Shown: in pieces, positions 61,140 through 64,000 of the stretch
Numbering within the stretch: position 1 is the first letter of the stretch
Layout: every line of letters begins with the position of its first letter
Source of the DNA: Diadema setosum
Lineage: Eukaryota > Echinodermata > Echinoidea > Diadematoida > Diadematidae
Assembly: GCA_033980235.1 (NCBI GenBank)
Contig: CM067079.1
Coordinates: 28,699,147 to 28,763,146, forward strand
Reading direction: 5' to 3'
Length of the DNA stretch: 64,000 nucleotides
Notes under the pieces: model-generated
The model's input: only the letters and a program-made list of their open reading frames with translations
Told to the model about the DNA's origin: nothing
Databases searched by the model: none
Position numbers and translations under genes: made by a program

Positions 61140-61410
61140 CGCTTTGCATCTGACGCCTAATTACTCAAATTAAGACGGCTGCGAGGTTACGTAATACTAG
61201 CAATTCATCGTTTGTGACGTCACAGTGACGTTTTCCTTAAGCTCTAAACGTTTGGCTGTCCAGTCGAGGGCATGGTTATCTGGCATTTAATTTCTCCTTA
61301 ATGACTACTCTTGGAGGGATAAGATTGAAAGAGGGCGGGGTCGTTCACATCGGGTCATCGTTAACGGTGACGAAACGCTGCAGCGTCTTAGCGTAATTTT
61401 CTCTCCTCCC
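61140..61410. promoter_or_regulatory. Possible cis-regulatory block with CRE
   Basis: Unique sequence with GCCTAATTACTCAAATTAAG (homeodomain type), a perfect TGACGTCA at 61215-61222 followed by CAGTGACG, GGTTATCTGG, GGGATAAGATTG (GATA type) and GGGCGGGG. There is no open frame. It shares CTAATTACTC with the block at 32.1 kb. Inference from motifs only. Confidence 0.28.
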
Positions 61411-63646
61411 TCACCCCACCCCCCTCTCCTTCCCGTTCTGGATACTCGCTAGACTCACTCTCAGGCGTTTGTTTCCATTTAACATAGAATACCACAATGA
61501 TGAAAAAAGATCACTGAGACTTTTGCCTCTTTCTTACTTGTGATAATTTGCTGATGCAGATTAATCAATCCCTTTTTAAAGGTAATTATGCAAACATGAT
61601 AACAATTAGTGCCTAGTGTGAAAGAATTTCATGTCGCGATATTCATGGCACGCACCGTCTTCTAATGAAAATTAGACATCGTAAGAAAGAAAATGCAATC
61701 TAGTACAAACGAAATGATATGAAATTTGTCTGTCGCTGTGCTCATGATGTTAGAACTTTGAGGTACTGTCGTAATATGAGATGTGATATACGCCAGCAAC
61801 CTTGTGTGCCCAAAACCAGTCGGTTGACACAACGGATGAAAACAATATATTGGTTATAATCACCACTTTCACTTGATTGTTTGGAACAAAACTCAAATGC
61901 GCAGGGACCAAGTGCGATATTTAATGAGTTGAATTATGTGTTGTTCTTGTTGTTTTTGTCGACATTGTAATTTAGTTACATTGTTCTATTTCCTTTTGTC
62001 ATGTTTGTATATTTGCATGTTTGTTTAATTTTGGAGACCGTTAAAATGATTTTTGTGCCTGAGTGCATGACAACAAAATAATGATTTTGAATCTAGAATC
62101 TTGAATCTTGAAAATAACTCTTGATTGCTAAATATATGTAATTGCTTGTTCGCCTGTCTGTTTGCTTGCTTGAGGGCTTTTAATTGGTATACGCGTTAAA
62201 TGTTTAGGTCGAACTTACCCCGATCAACGGGTATTGCCTACCAATATGTTATCCACATTTTTTTTTCCATCGCTAAAAGGTGGTATAGAATAGCAGCCAT
62301 GTTTCATAATATTTCAAGTACCATTTAAGTTCTTACAATGATGAGTGCTCTTGAATACAGCTGTTACTTTTACTGCACAATTAAAGAAATTAATCCAACC
62401 ACGTGGAATACAAATATAACGTCATTTTGGGCTTTTTACTTTATTTTAGATGTCTTGCTCAGAGTGTCGGACCCGTTTATCTCTTGTAACAAATGCCTCC
62501 TCTCCCCTCTCTCTCTTATTCTTTGTAATATCTTCTGATCACTTATTCCTGACAAACGTAGTAAGTGTCCTTAAGTCAAGAAATTATGATGAATGAAATA
62601 TACTCATGTGGTAGCCAGGAATAATTTGTGACTGCTACAACGCCGTTTCTATAAGGGCTTCTATAATGAAAATGATGAATAAATGCTCGAACTTTAATAA
62701 TAAGACATACCAATCACTGAACAGTTACATTATGCGCACCAAGCCTATTTAACGTCTTGACACGATTTTTTTTTTTTTTTTTGTCATTTACATGCCAGTG
62801 CTGGTCTGAGATCTAGCTCGGATGTCCACTTTGTCGAAAAAAAAAAATGAATTAACAATTATCGCGTTAATAGCATCACTAAAGATATATTTCCAAACCC
62901 CCATTTCCCAAACCCTGCGCGTGATTTTGTTTCGCATTCATAAGCACGTTCTAGATGTCGGGATTTCGTGGAGGCGTGACGTAATACATTACAGTTCCAT
63001 CATGATGGTGCTTCAACTTAAGCATTGTGCAACGCATGCAATAAAATGATGCCTGGTATTTTTTGCTTAGTTTCGTATTCTTTCTCTTTCCTCCACCTCT
63101 ATTTCTTTAAACTAACTAGCCTCCATCGCTATAACATCTTTTGAACAACCTTGCCTCAGGTTGAGTACATGCCGTAATGTTCATTATGGCTAATTGCTTT
63201 TCATAATTATAACCTTCAGCAAGTGCAATGTTGCTGAGGTTAAGATTAATGAGTAGTACATTACATGTTGGAAGAATGACTGTCGAAGGAATGTAATTTG
63301 ATTCTTTGAAAGCCAGCCTCCAAATGAGAACCCTCCTCCCACCCCCCCCCCCCCAAGATGGATTGAACGTCGGGATATACAGAAATATCAAACAAACCAG
63401 AGAACTAGGTTCTTTCAAATCTGAAAAAAAAGACAAACATTTTTTTTTATTTAAAAAAAAATATTTCATCTTTCATCTGAATGTGACGTTTCTTGCAGCC
63501 ATATTACTTATGCAGATCAAAAGATATCATAGCATCCCAAACGTCCCCCTACCTCCATTCCCTTCATTTCTGAAGTTTTTTTCCGAAGTTGCAACATTTA
63601 AAAGATGACGACTTTGAGACGGAGGAAGGAGAGATAGTCACTGCAT
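61411..63646. other. Unique sequence, nothing certain
   Basis: AGAATCTTGAATCTTGAA at about 62094 could be a LINE tail. C13 at 63342-63354. A 117-residue minus frame (63116-63469) crosses the C run and has no domain. Confidence 0.45.
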
Positions 63647-63874
63647 AATCGACAAAAGTAATGATTTCCAGAACATTCTATGCACCTTTGAATGCTTCTA
63701 TAACAGATATATGGCGCTATACAATCGACAAAAGTAATGATTTTCAGAACATTCTATGCACCTTTGAATGTTTCTATGAAAGATATATGGCGCTATACAA
63801 TCGACAAAAGTAATGATTTCCAGAACATTCTATGCACCTTTGAATGTTTCCACAACAGATATATGGCGCTATAC
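63647..63874. repeat. 76-bp tandem repeat, three units
   Basis: Three contiguous units start at 63647, 63723 and 63799, each beginning AATCGACAAAAGTAATGATT and ending GATATATGGCGCTATAC. Differences are a few substitutions per unit. The array ends at 63874 in a short CATCATCATC stretch. Confidence 0.95.
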
Positions 63875-63915
63875 ATCATCATCATCACCATCACGAGCAC
63901 ATACCAGAGCTATGA

Positions 63916-63923
63916 TGACGTCA
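63916..63923. promoter_or_regulatory. CRE octamer TGACGTCA
   Basis: Perfect palindrome just right of the 76-bp array, in GATGATGACGTCATCATC. The surrounding trinucleotide repeat (ATC/GAT) may explain it by chance. Confidence 0.25.
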
Positions 63924-64000
63924 TCATCTTACCACATTATGTACAGAGAGACCAAGGGTCTCATAATCACATGTTTAAATTCATATTCAATAGCTACCTA

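Noticed and set aside
63647..63874. 76-bp repeats as a CRISPR array
   Set aside because: Units are contiguous with no spacers, and the genome is an animal's.

Overview
The window looks like gene-poor chromosomal DNA from an animal. The mix of elements (tRNA-headed SINEs, TTAA-flanked MITEs, foldback elements, very dense microsatellites, long G runs, AT-rich unique sequence) suggests a marine deuterostome, most likely an echinoderm such as a sea urchin. That assignment is inference from repeat style; no gene is present to confirm it. I found no protein-coding gene, rRNA, functional tRNA or CRISPR array that I can defend. Nearly all open frames are translations of simple repeats or chance frames with no recognisable domain. 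The segment is best read as intergenic DNA or one very large intron.

The interspersed elements are the main content. There are three tRNA-derived SINE families: S1 (461-672, 724-778, 38295-38540, 38560-38612, 38620-38818, 51862-52055), S2 (8058-8266, 35985-36245, 39085-39245) and S3 (50848-51232). Three MITE families begin and end in (T)TAAAGG-type termini with TTAA at the edges: A (1-262, 43641-43997, 53295-53700), B (1665-1940, 18376-18702) and C (25641-26014, 41086-41755 interrupted, 42801-42977). Single elements D (44516-45081), E (51399-51590) and a CAGTGGCGGATC-ended element (42348-42516) are also present. Two families of 'word-repeat' foldback elements are built from inverted arrays of a short motif: F1 (13302-13566, 41172-41453) and F2 (45671-45926, 49640-49845). 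Two further foldbacks lie back to back at 8987-9312. The clearest history is at 41 kb: F1 inserted into a MITE C copy, left a CCACAAAAC duplication, and the uninterrupted MITE C copy at 25.6 kb serves as the empty site.

Layout: 0-2 kb SINE and MITE; 2-7 kb mostly unique with a CpG-rich block at 4.2 kb; 7-10 kb a tetranucleotide array, a possible regulatory block, a SINE and the foldback pair; 10-19 kb unique sequence with microsatellites, F1, two X-box motifs and MITE B; 19-21 kb opposed CTAT and GATA arrays; 21-35 kb unique sequence, CpG-rich blocks, MITE C and a large GA/GATA/TA tract; 35-46 kb a SINE cluster, nested MITE C/F1, MITEs A and D; 45-54 kb F2, S3, element E, S1, AGT array and MITE A; 54-64 kb ATCT array, a CpG-rich block, unique sequence, and a 76-bp tandem repeat at the right edge.

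Possible regulatory content is suggested by seven perfect TGACGTCA octamers, two strict RFX X-box motifs and several CpG-rich or homeodomain-site-rich blocks. None is tied to a gene inside the window.
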